A stretch of 6,761 nucleotides of DNA, from assembly GCA_015062635.1 (NCBI GenBank), contig SUUF01000110.1, forward strand, positions 1 to 6,761, written 5' to 3'. The number at the start of each line of letters is the position of its first letter. The first letter of the stretch is position 1. Origin of the DNA: Coriobacteriaceae bacterium. GTDB taxonomy: Bacteria > Actinomycetota > Coriobacteriia > Coriobacteriales > Eggerthellaceae. Of this stretch, positions 1-6,233 are shown piece by piece. Position numbers and translations under genes: made by a program. The notes under the pieces are model-generated. The model had not been told where the DNA came from and ran no database searches. It saw only the letters and a program-made list of their open reading frames with translations.

Positions 1-1192
1 TGTCGGGCGCAGTCAGCGCGTCGAAGCGGCGCGCGGCCTCGCGCTGCCACTCGGTCGAGGTGTGCCGGTACTTGCGGAACGCGCGCTCGTCCTTGTGGCC
101 GGATAGCTCCTGCACGGTGCGGTCGTCGATCATGGCGTCGCGGTTCATGATGGTGACGTACGTGTGCCGAAACCCGTGGAAGCCCCAGTCGTCGGGCACC
201 GGGTACTTCTCCCGCACGCCCTCGAACCAGCGCGTGTAGTTGCGCTGCGTGATGTGCGTGCCGCGCAGGCTGCTCACGATGGGCGCGCCCTCGCTCCATT
301 CCAGCCCCTTGTCTGCGAAGTAGGCCTTCTGCAGCTTCTTCCACCTGTCGAGGACACGCACCAGGAACAGCCCGCAGGGGACGACGCGCGTGTCGTCGTT
401 CTTGGTCTTCTTGGCCGTCTGACGCTCCTTTTCGAGGCTCTTCGACACGGAGATCTCGTGCTTGCGGTAATCCTTCCACGTGAGCGCGAGCATCTCGCTG
501 AGACGAAGTCCGGCGTCCAAGCCTATGGCGATGCCCACGTTGCGCGCGTTCACATCCGATTCGATGAGCGCGTGCAGCTCGCGGATCTGCTCGAGCGAGA
601 GCGCCTCCTTCTCCTCGGTGTCGGCCTTCGGCGCGTCGGCGTCGACGCACGGGTTCACGGCTATGACGCCCTTCTTCACCGCGTACTTGAACAGCTTGTT
701 CAGCGTCGCGTAGGTCTTGAGCGCCGTGGTGCCGCTGTACGCGCGGCCGTTCAGGTTGTCGGCGCCGTCGCCCTGCATGGCGCACAGCATGTCGTCGATG
801 TCGCCGCTCGTCACGCGCTCGATCGGCATGGCGCCGATGTAGGGCATCGCGCGGTTCAGGCAGTCGTGGTCGCTCTCCAGCGTGCGCGGGGTGAAGCGCC
901 TGCCCTTCTCGCGGGCGGCGTGGAAGCGCTCGGCGAACTCGGCCACGGTGAGCACGTCACCCTCGGCGATCTTGGACTTCCCGCGGAAGGCCGCGATGTC
1001 GGCGGGCTTGCCGCCGTGGTAGACGAAGTCGTTGATCTCCTTCAGCGCGGCAGCGGCCTCCACCGCGTCGGCGGCATCCTCGGCGTAGTAGGTGTAGCGC
1101 TTCTTCGCGTTGTCCCATCCGAGCGGGTAGCGCACCTGGCAGCTGCCGCTCTTGCGCTCGACGAAGTGCCCCTTGTTGCGCCTAACCCGCAT
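1..1192 (-). CDS. Tyrosine recombinase/integrase (C-terminal tail cut by window edge)
   Basis: This is a site-specific recombinase that would insert and excise the element through a covalent 3'-phosphotyrosine intermediate. Translating the minus strand from ATG at 1192 gives 397 residues, open to the window edge. The layout is an N-terminal arm-type DNA-binding segment (about residues 5-50), a SAM-like core-binding domain (about 80-175) and a catalytic domain from about 195. The catalytic set is visible: Arg230 in GLRLSEM, a Lys in the KKTKND hairpin (about 261-264), His339 and Arg342 in HGFRHT, His366 in SGHKD, and nucleophile Tyr375 in RKYRHT. Only a short tail after ALTAPD is missing. The start overlaps the 3' end of the upstream zinc-motif gene by 11 nt in another frame. 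Its own ribosome site is weak (a GGGG run close by; AAGGAG lies about 20 nt upstream), so translation is probably coupled. By family habit, one attachment site should lie just left of the window. Confidence 0.95.
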   Translation of the reverse strand, partial: MRVRRNKGHFVERKSGSCQVRYPLGWDNAKKRYTYYAEDAADAVEAAAALKEINDFVYHGGKPADIAAFRGKSKIAEGDVLTVAEFAERFHAAREKGRRFTPRTLESDHDCLNRAMPYIGAMPIERVTSGDIDDMLCAMQGDGADNLNGRAYSGTTALKTYATLNKLFKYAVKKGVIAVNPCVDADAPKADTEEKEALSLEQIRELHALIESDVNARNVGIAIGLDAGLRLSEMLALTWKDYRKHEISVSKSLEKERQTAKKTKNDDTRVVPCGLFLVRVLDRWKKLQKAYFADKGLEWSEGAPIVSSLRGTHITQRNYTRWFEGVREKYPVPDDWGFHGFRHTYVTIMNRDAMIDDRTVQELSGHKDERAFRKYRHTSTEWQREAARRFDALTAPD

Positions 1193-2399
1193 CGCCGCCG
1201 CCCCGCTTCCGCTCCTTGACGGCCGCCTGCACGCGGCAGGTGTCGCTGCAGTACTCGCGGCGCGTGCCCTTCTCGCTCGACAGCACCGCGTTCTTGCAAT
1301 GGGCGCAGATGGTGAACCTGCGCGCGTGGTGGTACAGTAGCCGGTACCACAGCGCCGACGCGAACGATCGCGGGACCATGCGCGCGTCGTCGACTCCCGC
1401 GAGCGCGGCCGCTGCGTCGTATTCCCAGCCGAGGGGGCGGCCCGTGCCGCGCTTGGCCTCCTTGCCGCGCATACCGTCCTCCCAGTCCTCGAACGTGCGA
1501 AATGCCTCGGTCATGGCGAGCACGACCTTCGAGGCCATCGCGGCGTGGTCTCCAGAGTCCCTCACCATCATGTACAGCGTCTTGTCCGCCGGCTCCAGGC
1601 GCCGCGACGCGAAGACGCCGGCGTACTCCTGCGTGGCCACGGGGCTCGTAACAAAGAAGACGTCGTCCTCGGAGGGGTCGGGGAAATCCCCGCGCGGCTC
1701 GTCGAGGAAGCGGAAACGTGACGCCAGCTTCCTCTGCGTGACGAGCGAGTTGTACAGCGGGTCCTTCTCCTCCCAGTCGGCGCTCGCGCGCGCGAAGAAG
1801 GGGTTGAACTTGAACGGGATGATGTAGAAGCCGTCCTTCAGGCGCGAGTTCTCGCGGCGGTAGAACCCGGCTTCCTCGAGGCTCGCCACCCCGCCGCCGT
1901 CCTGCAGCTGCGCCAGCAGCCGGGCGCACAGCGTCAGCGAGTTTCGCATGGTCATCCAGTCCTGCAGGTGCTCGACCACGACCGCGCCGCCACCTTCGAG
2001 CGCGCCGTCGACCAGCTCGGCGAAGCGCACCTCCTCGTAGCCGAAGTCGGCCGCGAACTTGCTCATCTTGGCCGTGTCGGAGCGCAGCGGCGTGGCCGAG
2101 TCCATCCACATCTCGGCGCGCAGCTGGTCCTCGTCGCACTCGCCCAGACGCACGATCGCGTAATTCACCTCGCTCCTCCGCGTGGCCGCGCGCGTCGTCC
2201 TGGAGAAGCGCCCGCCCGGATACAGGCTCGGCATGCCGCCGACCGCGCGCAGGAACGCCGTCGGCGTCTTGGCTGCGAGCAGCGCGTTCAGCTGCGGCGT
2301 GCAGTCCGCGCCCGGGTCCCACTCGAGCAGGTCGGCGGGCACCGACCTGACGACATAGTGAAGCTTCTGCCTGGGATCGTATGCGACGGCGATGCCCAT
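1182..2399 (-). CDS. Uncharacterised protein with C-terminal Cys4 zinc motif, integrase partner
   Basis: This 405-residue protein belongs to no family I can name with certainty. The last 45 residues carry a likely zinc-binding motif, Cys365-x2-Cys368 then Cys384-x3-Cys388 (CAHC ... YCSDTC), followed by a basic stretch VKERKR. The pattern resembles the CGNR-type and similar C-terminal zinc knuckles of actinobacterial regulators. The first roughly 350 residues look soluble, with aromatic- and acid-rich segments, no signal peptide and no membrane helix. An internal FYIIPFKFNPFF segment (about 216-227) may be a conserved core. ATG at 2399 is chosen because AAGGA sits 6 nt upstream and a good promoter lies just beyond. 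It is the first gene of a two-gene unit with the integrase, so a role in controlling integrase or recombination is plausible but inferred. It could equally be a cargo or defence gene. Confidence 0.85.
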   Translation of the reverse strand: MGIAVAYDPRQKLHYVVRSVPADLLEWDPGADCTPQLNALLAAKTPTAFLRAVGGMPSLYPGGRFSRTTRAATRRSEVNYAIVRLGECDEDQLRAEMWMDSATPLRSDTAKMSKFAADFGYEEVRFAELVDGALEGGGAVVVEHLQDWMTMRNSLTLCARLLAQLQDGGGVASLEEAGFYRRENSRLKDGFYIIPFKFNPFFARASADWEEKDPLYNSLVTQRKLASRFRFLDEPRGDFPDPSEDDVFFVTSPVATQEYAGVFASRRLEPADKTLYMMVRDSGDHAAMASKVVLAMTEAFRTFEDWEDGMRGKEAKRGTGRPLGWEYDAAAALAGVDDARMVPRSFASALWYRLLYHHARRFTICAHCKNAVLSSEKGTRREYCSDTCRVQAAVKERKRGGGDAG

Positions 2400-2433
2400 G
2401 GGCCTTCCTTTCGCTTAGCGTGAACGTTGGCCC

Positions 2434-2463
2434 ATTATCGCACAAGAACATTCTTGTTTGCAA
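2434..2463 (-). promoter_or_regulatory. Sigma-70-type promoter for the zinc-motif/integrase unit
   Basis: Read on the minus strand, TTGCAA (2458-2463) is followed after 18 nt by GATAAT (2434-2439). Both boxes are close to the TTGACA/TATAAT consensus. Transcription would start near 2427, giving a leader of under 30 nt before the ATG at 2399, with AAGGAAGG (2403-2410) as ribosome site. The surroundings are much more AT-rich than the flanking genes. No experimental start is known. Confidence 0.65.
2443..2456. promoter_or_regulatory. Palindromic operator candidate inside the promoter spacer
   Basis: CAAGAA and TTCTTG form a 6-bp inverted repeat with a 2-bp centre, lying wholly between the -35 and -10 boxes of the minus-strand promoter. 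A second small palindrome, TTTGCAAA (2457-2464), abuts it and covers the -35 box. A dimeric protein bound here would block polymerase, so it reads as a repressor operator. It does not match the Gram-positive LexA box GAAC-N4-GTTC. The binding protein is unknown; the zinc-motif protein, the HTH protein or a host regulator are candidates. Confidence 0.45.
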
Positions 2464-2527
2464 ATCTTTAATCGTTATGTTCATTCGATGAAGGGGAAGG
2501 CGCGCATCTGGCGGCCCGAGCCCATCA

Positions 2528-2536
2528 TGCTATCTT
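2528..2536 (+). promoter_or_regulatory. Possible extended -10 promoter for the rightward operon
   Basis: TGC-TATCTT is an extended -10 element (TGn plus a four-of-six match to TATAAT). A poor -35 candidate, CTGGCG, lies 17 nt upstream (2508-2513). A start near 2543 would give a short leader ahead of the ribosome site AAAGGAG (2564-2570). It is the best rightward promoter I can see in the divergent region, but weaker than the minus-strand one. Confidence 0.35.
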
Positions 2537-2576
2537 GTTACGCAATTAGCAGCCCTAAATACGAAAGGAGTGCATG

Positions 2577-2777
2577 ATGGCCGACAAGCTGGTGACGCTG
2601 GAGGAGGCGGCGCAGGTGATGCGCTGCTCGTACTCGAAGGCCGCGAAGATAGCGCGTGCGGGCACGCTGCCGTTCATCAAGCTGGGCGCGAACTGGGTCA
2701 TCGCCGAGAGCGCGCTCAACCGCGCGCTCGGGCTGGCGCAGGGAGGCGACGCCGATGACGCGAAGAAATCAGCCTAG
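2577..2777 (+). CDS. Excisionase-like small helix-turn-helix DNA-binding protein
   Basis: This 66-residue protein has the layout of the excisionase/HTH_17 (MerR-like winged helix) family. LVTLEEAAQVMRCS...KAAKIARAG (about residues 5-29) forms the helix-turn-helix, the LPFIKLGANWVI strand pair (31-42) forms the wing, and a last helix ESALNRAL follows. In integrative elements such proteins act as recombination directionality factors that bend attachment-site DNA, or as transcription regulators of the same operon. Two ATGs lie in tandem at 2574 and 2577. The second is 6 nt from AAAGGAG (2564-2570) and is preferred; the first would add one Met. It opens the rightward operon and overlaps the ATPase gene by 23 nt, so both are expressed together. 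It lies on the opposite strand from the integrase, across the divergent control region. The excisionase role is inferred from family and context. Confidence 0.85.
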   Translation: MADKLVTLEEAAQVMRCSYSKAAKIARAGTLPFIKLGANWVIAESALNRALGLAQGGDADDAKKSA

Positions 2778-3762
2778 CGAACCTGGTGCCGCCACCCTCG
2801 AGTGGGTGGGCGCACAGACGCTCATGGAGATGGTGCTCCCCGAGGCCACGTGGCTCGTGAAGGGGCTGCTCAACACCGGGGTGGTGGCCATCTTCGCCTC
2901 GCGCCCCAAGAAGGGCAAGTCGTGGATGTGCCTGCAGCTCGGGCGCGCCGTGTCCATGGGCGAGGAGTTCCTGGGCATGGAGACGTCTCGGGCCGACGTC
3001 GTCTACTTCTGCCTCGAGGACAACCGCCGCCGCCTGCAGACGCGTCTGTGGGCCCTGAGCGACGAGGCGGCCGACTCGCTTCGCCTCGTCGTCGCCGCCG
3101 GCACGCTGCAGACGGGGCTGATCGGCCAGATACGGGACCACCTCGCCGCGTTCCCCGCCACCAAGCTCGTGATCATCGACACGCTGCAGGTCGTGCGCGA
3201 GGCCTCGACAGACTACTCGTACTCGGCCGACTACTCGGACCTGCGCCTGTTCAAGAAGCTCGCGGAGGAAGCCGACGTGTGCGTGCTGCTCGTGCACCAC
3301 CTGCGCAAGATGGAGGACCCCAATGACAGCTTCACCGACATCTCCGGCACGACCGGCATCTCAGGTGCCGTCGACACGATGATCGTGCTCAAGGAGCAGG
3401 GCCGCGGCTCGGGCCGCTTCACGCTCACCGCCACCGGACGCGACGTCGAGCACTGCGCGAAGGTCATCGAGCACAAGGATGCGGGATGGGTGCTCATCGA
3501 CAGCCTCGACGACGAGCAGATACGGGCCCAATCCGTGCCCAACTGCATCGTGGAGGTCGTGCGCTTCATGGAAATTCGCGGCAAGGATTGGGAGGGAAGC
3601 AGCTCGGAACTGCTGGATGAGGCGCGCCTCGACGCACCCAACGCAGCCGTCCTCGGCAAGTGGCTCTCGCAACATCGCCACTTCCTCTCCGAGCACGGGG
3701 TCGATTATCGCTTCCGCGCCACGAACTCGAAGCGCGTGGTGACGCTGACATTGTCGAAGTGA
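2755..3762 (+). CDS. RepA/AAA_25-type RecA-fold ATPase
   Basis: A 335-residue P-loop ATPase of the AAA_25 type, related to hexameric RepA helicases of mobilizable plasmids. The Walker A motif is SRPKKGKS (49-56), with Ser in place of the usual first Gly. Walker B is KLVIID (137-142). A paired-His motif VHHLRK (180-185) is followed by a DISGTTGISGAVD sensor-like stretch (195-207), as in RepA-like proteins. Residues from about 260 look like a small C-terminal winged-helix segment ending in TLTLSK. ATG 2755 is chosen over upstream in-frame starts because GGGAGG (2741-2746) lies 8 nt ahead. It probably acts on DNA during replication or maintenance of the excised element. No separate initiator or primase is seen in the window. 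The gene ends inside the first copy of the repeat array that follows, which supports a link to an origin. Confidence 0.9.
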   Translation: MTRRNQPSEPGAATLEWVGAQTLMEMVLPEATWLVKGLLNTGVVAIFASRPKKGKSWMCLQLGRAVSMGEEFLGMETSRADVVYFCLEDNRRRLQTRLWALSDEAADSLRLVVAAGTLQTGLIGQIRDHLAAFPATKLVIIDTLQVVREASTDYSYSADYSDLRLFKKLAEEADVCVLLVHHLRKMEDPNDSFTDISGTTGISGAVDTMIVLKEQGRGSGRFTLTATGRDVEHCAKVIEHKDAGWVLIDSLDDEQIRAQSVPNCIVEVVRFMEIRGKDWEGSSSELLDEARLDAPNAAVLGKWLSQHRHFLSEHGVDYRFRATNSKRVVTLTLSK

Positions 3763-3830
3763 CGGCAAATGCGGCAGTGACGGCAAAACCCACTGTGATA
3801 TTTGCCGTCACTGGCGTAACTTGCCGTCAC
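3759..3830. repeat. Symmetric four-copy GTGACGGCAA inverted-repeat array (origin or operator candidate)
   Basis: GTGACGGCAA occurs as direct copies at 3759-3768 and 3777-3786, then twice inverted (TTGCCGTCAC) at 3802-3811 and 3821-3830. The two halves form an imperfect inverted repeat of 29 against 30 nt, differing only in the 6-7 nt between copies. The 13-nt centre (3788-3800) contains CACTGTG, itself a palindrome centred on the same axis. The spacing of 18-19 bp puts copies on nearly the same helix face. It fills most of the gap between the ATPase and mobC genes, and the first copy includes the ATPase stop codon. Such arrays serve as iterons (oriV), as the relaxosome-binding part of oriT, or as operators. 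A weak promoter-like pair, GTGACG (3777) and TATTTG (3799), would fall inside. No nic site can be named. Confidence 0.7.
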
Positions 3831-3849
3831 CGAAGTGAAGGGGGAACGG

Positions 3850-4206
3850 ATGGCCGAGAAGGCTACGAAGCGCATACACATGCGGGCAACGCCGTCCGAG
3901 CTTTCCGCCATAAACCGGAAAGCGAGGACGACGGGGCTTTCGCGCAGCCGGTTCATGATCGCATCGGCGCTCGGATGCGAGCTCAAGGTGACGGCATTCG
4001 ACGCCGAGCCCGTGCGCGAGGCGAACAGGCTGCTCGCCAACGCCACCGGAAACCTCAACCAAGTGGCACGGCGCCTGAACGAGTACGGCTTCGAGGCGGA
4101 GGACGTCGTCGCCATCGTTGACGCCATCGAGGAGCTCGACGGGCAGGTGCGCGAGCTGCGAGCCGCGCTCAACGCCATGCTCGAGAGCGGGAGGGGACTG
4201 CGATGA
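3850..4206 (+). CDS. mobC: MobC-like relaxosome accessory protein (ribbon-helix-helix)
   Basis: This 118-residue protein is basic at its N-terminus and matches the layout of MobC/relaxosome proteins. KRIHMRATPSEL through SRSRFMIASAL (7-41) fits a ribbon-helix-helix DNA-binding fold. The hallmark GNLNQVARRLN (67-77) is the conserved MobC signature, and a C-terminal helix (about 85-112) may form a coiled coil. MobC proteins bind oriT and help the relaxase open and nick DNA. ATG 3850 follows AAGGGGG at 3838-3844 with 5-nt spacing. A GTG at 3835 in the same frame would add five residues but lacks such a site. The gene sits directly after the inverted-repeat array, which is a natural place for its binding site, and its stop overlaps the relaxase start as ATGA. 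Confidence 0.9.
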   Translation: MAEKATKRIHMRATPSELSAINRKARTTGLSRSRFMIASALGCELKVTAFDAEPVREANRLLANATGNLNQVARRLNEYGFEAEDVVAIVDAIEELDGQVRELRAALNAMLESGRGLR

Positions 4207-5195
4207 CGACCGTGTCGTGCACGCCCGTGAAGACCGCGGGGCACCTGGCCGCCTGCGCGGGCTACCTCGAGAACGAGAAGGCCGTCATGACGGCCGGGTG
4301 GAACATCGACCCCGCACGTTGGCACGACGAGATGCGGCGCACGATGGCCGCCTACGGCCACGACGTGTCTGGGCGCGCGGGGACCGAGCCCACGCTCGCC
4401 TACCACGAGCAGCTCGCCTTCCTCCCCGACGAGTGCTCGCAGAACGGCGGGCCCGTCGGCGAGCGCGAGGCGATGGCGTTCGCGTGGGAGTACTACACGC
4501 GCGTCTACCCCGCCCAGGAGGTGTTCGTCTGCCTGCACGACGAGGGTGACCGCTACTGCGCGCACGCGATCGTCGGCCGCACAGACCTCTCCACCGGGCG
4601 CCGCCACGACCGCGGCGCGCCCGAAGCGCTCGAGCGGCGCCGGCAGGTGAAGGACGAGCTCGACGACCGCTTCGGCCTCGAACACGTCATGAACCTGCGC
4701 GAGAAGGAGGAGCAGATGGTCTACGGGCCCGTGTCGTATTCCAACGTGCGCGCTCGCAGCCGCGAGGTCAACGCCGAGCGCATGGCCGCCAAGCAGGGCC
4801 GCAGCTACAAGCAGCAGCTTTTCCGCGACTGCGCGCGGGCCATGAGGGGAGCGACGACGCTCTCGCAGTACAAGGAGGAGCTGAAGGCGAAGGGCTACGG
4901 CGTGCGCGAGACGAAGCGGGGGCTCACCTACACCGTGAGAAACGCCCGTGGCCAGGAGCGCACGTTCACCGACCGGGCGATGCGCCCGGCGAGGCTCTCC
5001 ACCGAAGACGTCCGCCACGCGGTCAACGGGAACGCCTACCAAAAGCACCTCCGCGAGGCCGAGAAGCGGCTCGCGGAGAGGATCCGGGGCCACGACAGCG
5101 GCTTCATGCACAACGAGCACGACCGCCACCGCAGTTCGGATTCGCTGCACCACGATTGCCAACAGCACAACCACGACGCCGGGAGGTCGAGGTAG
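4203..5195 (+). CDS. Divergent MobP-type relaxase / mobilization nuclease
   Basis: A 330-residue putative relaxase that would nick oriT and pilot the strand to a recipient. Family landmarks appear in order. The N-terminal GYLENEK (20-26) matches the YI-x-N-x-x-K region, making Tyr21 the likely nucleophile. YHEQLAFLPDE (67-77) matches the second motif. VCLHDEGDRYCAH (109-121) aligns with the metal-binding H-x-D-x4-H-x-H motif, then STGRRHD. In that third motif His112 and His121 are kept, but the middle His is Cys119 and the Asp is Glu114. The C-terminal third is basic and helical, and the last roughly 35 residues are rich in His. Relaxases of bigger plasmids are often much longer, so this is a minimal form. 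ATG 4203 overlaps the mobC stop by 4 nt with GGGAGGGG 6 nt upstream, indicating coupled translation. Family is fairly secure; activity is less so. Confidence 0.85.
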   Translation: MTTVSCTPVKTAGHLAACAGYLENEKAVMTAGWNIDPARWHDEMRRTMAAYGHDVSGRAGTEPTLAYHEQLAFLPDECSQNGGPVGEREAMAFAWEYYTRVYPAQEVFVCLHDEGDRYCAHAIVGRTDLSTGRRHDRGAPEALERRRQVKDELDDRFGLEHVMNLREKEEQMVYGPVSYSNVRARSREVNAERMAAKQGRSYKQQLFRDCARAMRGATTLSQYKEELKAKGYGVRETKRGLTYTVRNARGQERTFTDRAMRPARLSTEDVRHAVNGNAYQKHLREAEKRLAERIRGHDSGFMHNEHDRHRSSDSLHHDCQQHNHDAGRSR

Positions 5196-5198
5196 CGT

Positions 5199-5927
5199 AT
5201 GGAAAACGCCGATGGAACCAAGGGCAGATACGCAAAGCTGCGCGAGAACGCGACGCGCGCAGAACGCAAGGAGGCCACGCTCGACGATTTGCGCCAGGCG
5301 ACAGCGGAGCTGCAGGAAGCCGCATCGAAGCTCGGCGAAGCGGCGCGGGCGTCGGGCGAGGAGCGCGCAGCCATCGCGGCCGACGCGGCGAGCCTGGCCG
5401 AGAGTGCGAGGATACTCGCAGGAGAGGGCGCCGATCCTGCCGGCTACTTCCGCGACCAGCTGAGGGCCGGCATCAGGAAGGCGGCAGACGACGCAGGTTT
5501 GCATGAATACCTCGAGTCGGCCGCCGGCGAGCTCGTTGCCGCCACGCGTGAGACGGCCGAGGAGGTGCGGGCCGCCTGCGCCTCCCTTCGGGGCGCGTAC
5601 GACGACACGTTCGCGAGGAAGCGCCAAGCCGCGATGGCGCGCGTGTTCATGGGCGGCTGCATCGTCGTCGCGCTCGCCTTCTCCGCGCTCACCGCCGCAT
5701 GCTTCGTGAAGATGGAGCCCGTGTTCACCGGCGAGGCGGTCGTTTCCTACGAGCCCGCCTACGAGTCCGAGCTCGACCGCACGCGCCTCGAGCTCGAAAA
5801 GACCCGAAACGAGCTCGAGGCGTACCGCATGCAGTACCCCGGCGGCATCGGCCCCACGGCGCAGGCCGACCTGGACGCCGCCAACCGGGCGGCCCAGGAC
5901 GCCTACGACGCCGAGCACGCGGGGTGA
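5199..5927 (+). CDS. Coiled-coil protein with a single transmembrane segment, mobilization operon
   Basis: I do not recognise this 242-residue protein. Residues about 10-75 and 105-145 are Ala/Glu/Arg-rich and predicted helical or coiled coil. A hydrophobic segment at about 149-170 (MGGCIVVALAFSALTAACF) is a clear membrane helix, preceded by the basic FARKRQ. After it come a short linker (FTGEAVVSYEPAYE), another charged coiled coil (188-212) and an Ala/Asp-rich tail. With Arg/Lys on the N-terminal side, the long N-terminus is probably cytoplasmic and the tail outside. There is no signal peptide. It starts 3 nt after the relaxase stop, with GAGG at 5189-5192, and is the last gene before the terminator. 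A role tethering the relaxosome to the membrane, or in exclusion or docking to a helper conjugation system, is possible but inferred from position only. Confidence 0.85.
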   Translation: MENADGTKGRYAKLRENATRAERKEATLDDLRQATAELQEAASKLGEAARASGEERAAIAADAASLAESARILAGEGADPAGYFRDQLRAGIRKAADDAGLHEYLESAAGELVAATRETAEEVRAACASLRGAYDDTFARKRQAAMARVFMGGCIVVALAFSALTAACFVKMEPVFTGEAVVSYEPAYESELDRTRLELEKTRNELEAYRMQYPGGIGPTAQADLDAANRAAQDAYDAEHAG

Positions 5928-5950
5928 CGGCGCGCAGATGGACGCGACGA

Positions 5951-5989
5951 GGGAACGGGACGGCGCCGGTGCCGTCCCGTTCCTTTTTT
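5951..5989 (+). terminator. Strong intrinsic terminator of the mobilization operon
   Basis: A perfect 13-bp stem (GGAACGGGACGGC at 5952-5964 against 5971-5983) with a 6-nt loop is followed directly by six T residues (5984-5989). It begins 24 nt after the last stop codon and closes the rightward operon. The opposite strand has no T tract, so it acts in one direction. Confidence 0.95.
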
Positions 5990-6103
5990 CGGCCGATGCG
6001 CGCGCCGGGCAAGGGCGGGGCCTTCGCCGCGAAGCGGCAAAGCAGCCCGCCCGCGCAGCGATGGCCCGGAGGGCCGTCGCGGAGGGTCCCCGCAGGGGCA
6101 AGC

Positions 6104-6128
6104 GGATTGGTGCGGTACGCACCAATCC
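6104..6128. repeat. Perfect 11-bp hairpin with 3-nt loop
   Basis: GGATTGGTGCG pairs perfectly with CGCACCAATCC around a GTA loop. AAGC (6100-6103) and GCTT (6132-6135) extend it by 4 bp across a 3-nt bulge. The stem is less GC-rich than its surroundings, so it is unlikely to arise from base composition alone. There is no T tract on either side, so it is not a standard terminator. Confidence 0.7.
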
Positions 6129-6193
6129 AACGCTTGCACAGGCCTCGCGGCGCCATGCCAGCGCCAAGAAGGCCGCCCCGCGAGCGCGGCCGA

Positions 6194-6233
6194 GCCGTGC
6201 GCGCAGCGATTGCGAAATCGCGGCGCGTGCGGC
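6194..6233 (+). repeat. 17-bp hairpin capped by a GNRA tetraloop
   Basis: Bases 6194-6204 pair with 6223-6233 (11 pairs, two of them G-T), then comes one A/G mismatch (6205/6222). After that 6206-6211 pairs perfectly with 6216-6221 around the loop GCGA, a GNRA tetraloop. The two wobble pairs hold only in plus-strand RNA; on the other strand they would be A-C clashes. This suggests, weakly, selection on a plus-strand transcript. Confidence 0.5.

Noticed and set aside
164..1219. Plus-strand 351-codon frame opposite the integrase
   Set aside because: The minus strand encodes a tyrosine recombinase with all catalytic residues; the plus frame is His/Arg/Leu/Val-rich shadow sequence.
2443..2456. 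LexA/SOS box
   Set aside because: GAACATTC resembles half of the Gram-positive box but lacks GTTC at the required spacing.
1042..2484. Minus-strand 480-codon frame starting at 2484
   Set aside because: It overlaps the zinc-motif gene in another frame and starts upstream of the mapped promoter boxes. Its translation is Arg/Gly/Ala-rich with no motif.
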